A stretch of 5,549 bases of DNA from contig JADZDV010000183.1 in the NCBI GenBank assembly GCA_020850915.1, positions 1-5,549 of the forward strand, in the 5' to 3' direction. The position numbers were made by a program, and so were the translations under genes. Shown here one piece after another: positions 5,474-5,549 of this stretch. Position 1 is the stretch's first letter. Each line of letters opens with the position of its first letter. The notes below the pieces were generated by a model. That model did no database searches. It saw nothing but the letters and a program-made list of their open reading frames with translations, and was not told the DNA's origin. The stretch is from Chloroflexota bacterium. GTDB taxonomy: Bacteria > Chloroflexota > UBA6077 > JADZDV01.

Positions 5474-5549
5474 TCACGCTTGCCCGGACCAGGTCACGTA
5501 ATCCAGGTTGTTCTCGAACATCGTGCCCGTCAAGGTTGGCCACTCACCG
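5474..5549 (-). CDS. C-terminal end of an unidentified protein (runs off the right edge)
   Basis: Reading from the right edge, 24 sense codons end at a TGA (5476-5474). The peptide is GEWPTLTGTMFENNLDYVTW followed by SGQA. Third positions are mostly G or C (20 of 24), as in the neighbouring genes, and the other two minus-strand frames look less protein-like. I do not recognise the family from this tail. It ends 61 bases before the ATG of the deacetylase, on the same strand, so it could be the preceding gene of the same operon, for instance a binding protein or another catabolic enzyme, but that is a guess. No terminator with a T tract is visible in the gap. Confidence 0.55.
   Translation of the reverse strand, partial: GEWPTLTGTMFENNLDYVTWSGQA

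Noticed and set aside
1..5549. CRISPR array, tRNA/rRNA, riboswitch, transposase, toxin-antitoxin or defence cassette
   Set aside because: I looked for regularly spaced repeats, T-loop/anticodon-type folds and transposase or nuclease motifs and found none. The polymerase is a complete replication/repair-type enzyme with no primase, helicase or reverse-transcriptase partner in the window.

Overview
This is a GC-rich bacterial chromosomal segment in which every gene I can support lies on the minus strand, so the biological reading order runs from base 5549 down to base 1. I infer a Chloroflexota-like (for example Thermomicrobia-type) or similar high-GC environmental bacterium. The grounds are the base composition, GTG/TTG starts, a compact family B DNA polymerase, and intergenic repeats of the kind that yield spurious 'CHPERSEG'-type peptides. 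No marker gene fixes the taxonomy.

Layout in transcription order: (1) bases 5549-5474 hold the last 24 codons of an unidentified protein. (2) Bases 5412-4291 encode a metal-dependent amidohydrolase/deacetylase of the Atu3266/EF_0837 type. (3) After only 16 bases, bases 4274-3066 encode a second amidohydrolase, of the imidazolonepropionase/prolidase-like group. Both amidohydrolases keep every metal ligand expected for a binuclear TIM-barrel hydrolase. (4) Bases 2954-573 (start uncertain; 3020 and 2909 are alternatives) encode a complete family B DNA polymerase with intact exonuclease and polymerase motifs and a sliding-clamp-like peptide near the C-terminus. (5) Bases 572-153 are a non-coding stretch filled with dispersed-type repeats: an imperfect inverted pair about 250 bp end to end, a tandem reiteration of its right end, and a 7-bp-stem hairpin. 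(6) Bases 152-1 are the first 50 codons of a small protein with a CxxC motif, preceded by a strong Shine-Dalgarno sequence.

The two amidohydrolases are probably co-transcribed and may act on related amide, ester or cyclic substrates in one catabolic route; the substrate cannot be read from the sequence. The polymerase is separated from them by a longer leader and has no obvious functional link. It is probably an accessory polymerase in repair or lesion bypass, as E. coli Pol II is. I found no CRISPR array, RNA gene, transposase, toxin-antitoxin pair or defence cassette, and no clear new multi-gene system. The most unusual signals are the 26-bp perfect palindrome at the start of the polymerase gene and the repeat cluster downstream of it.
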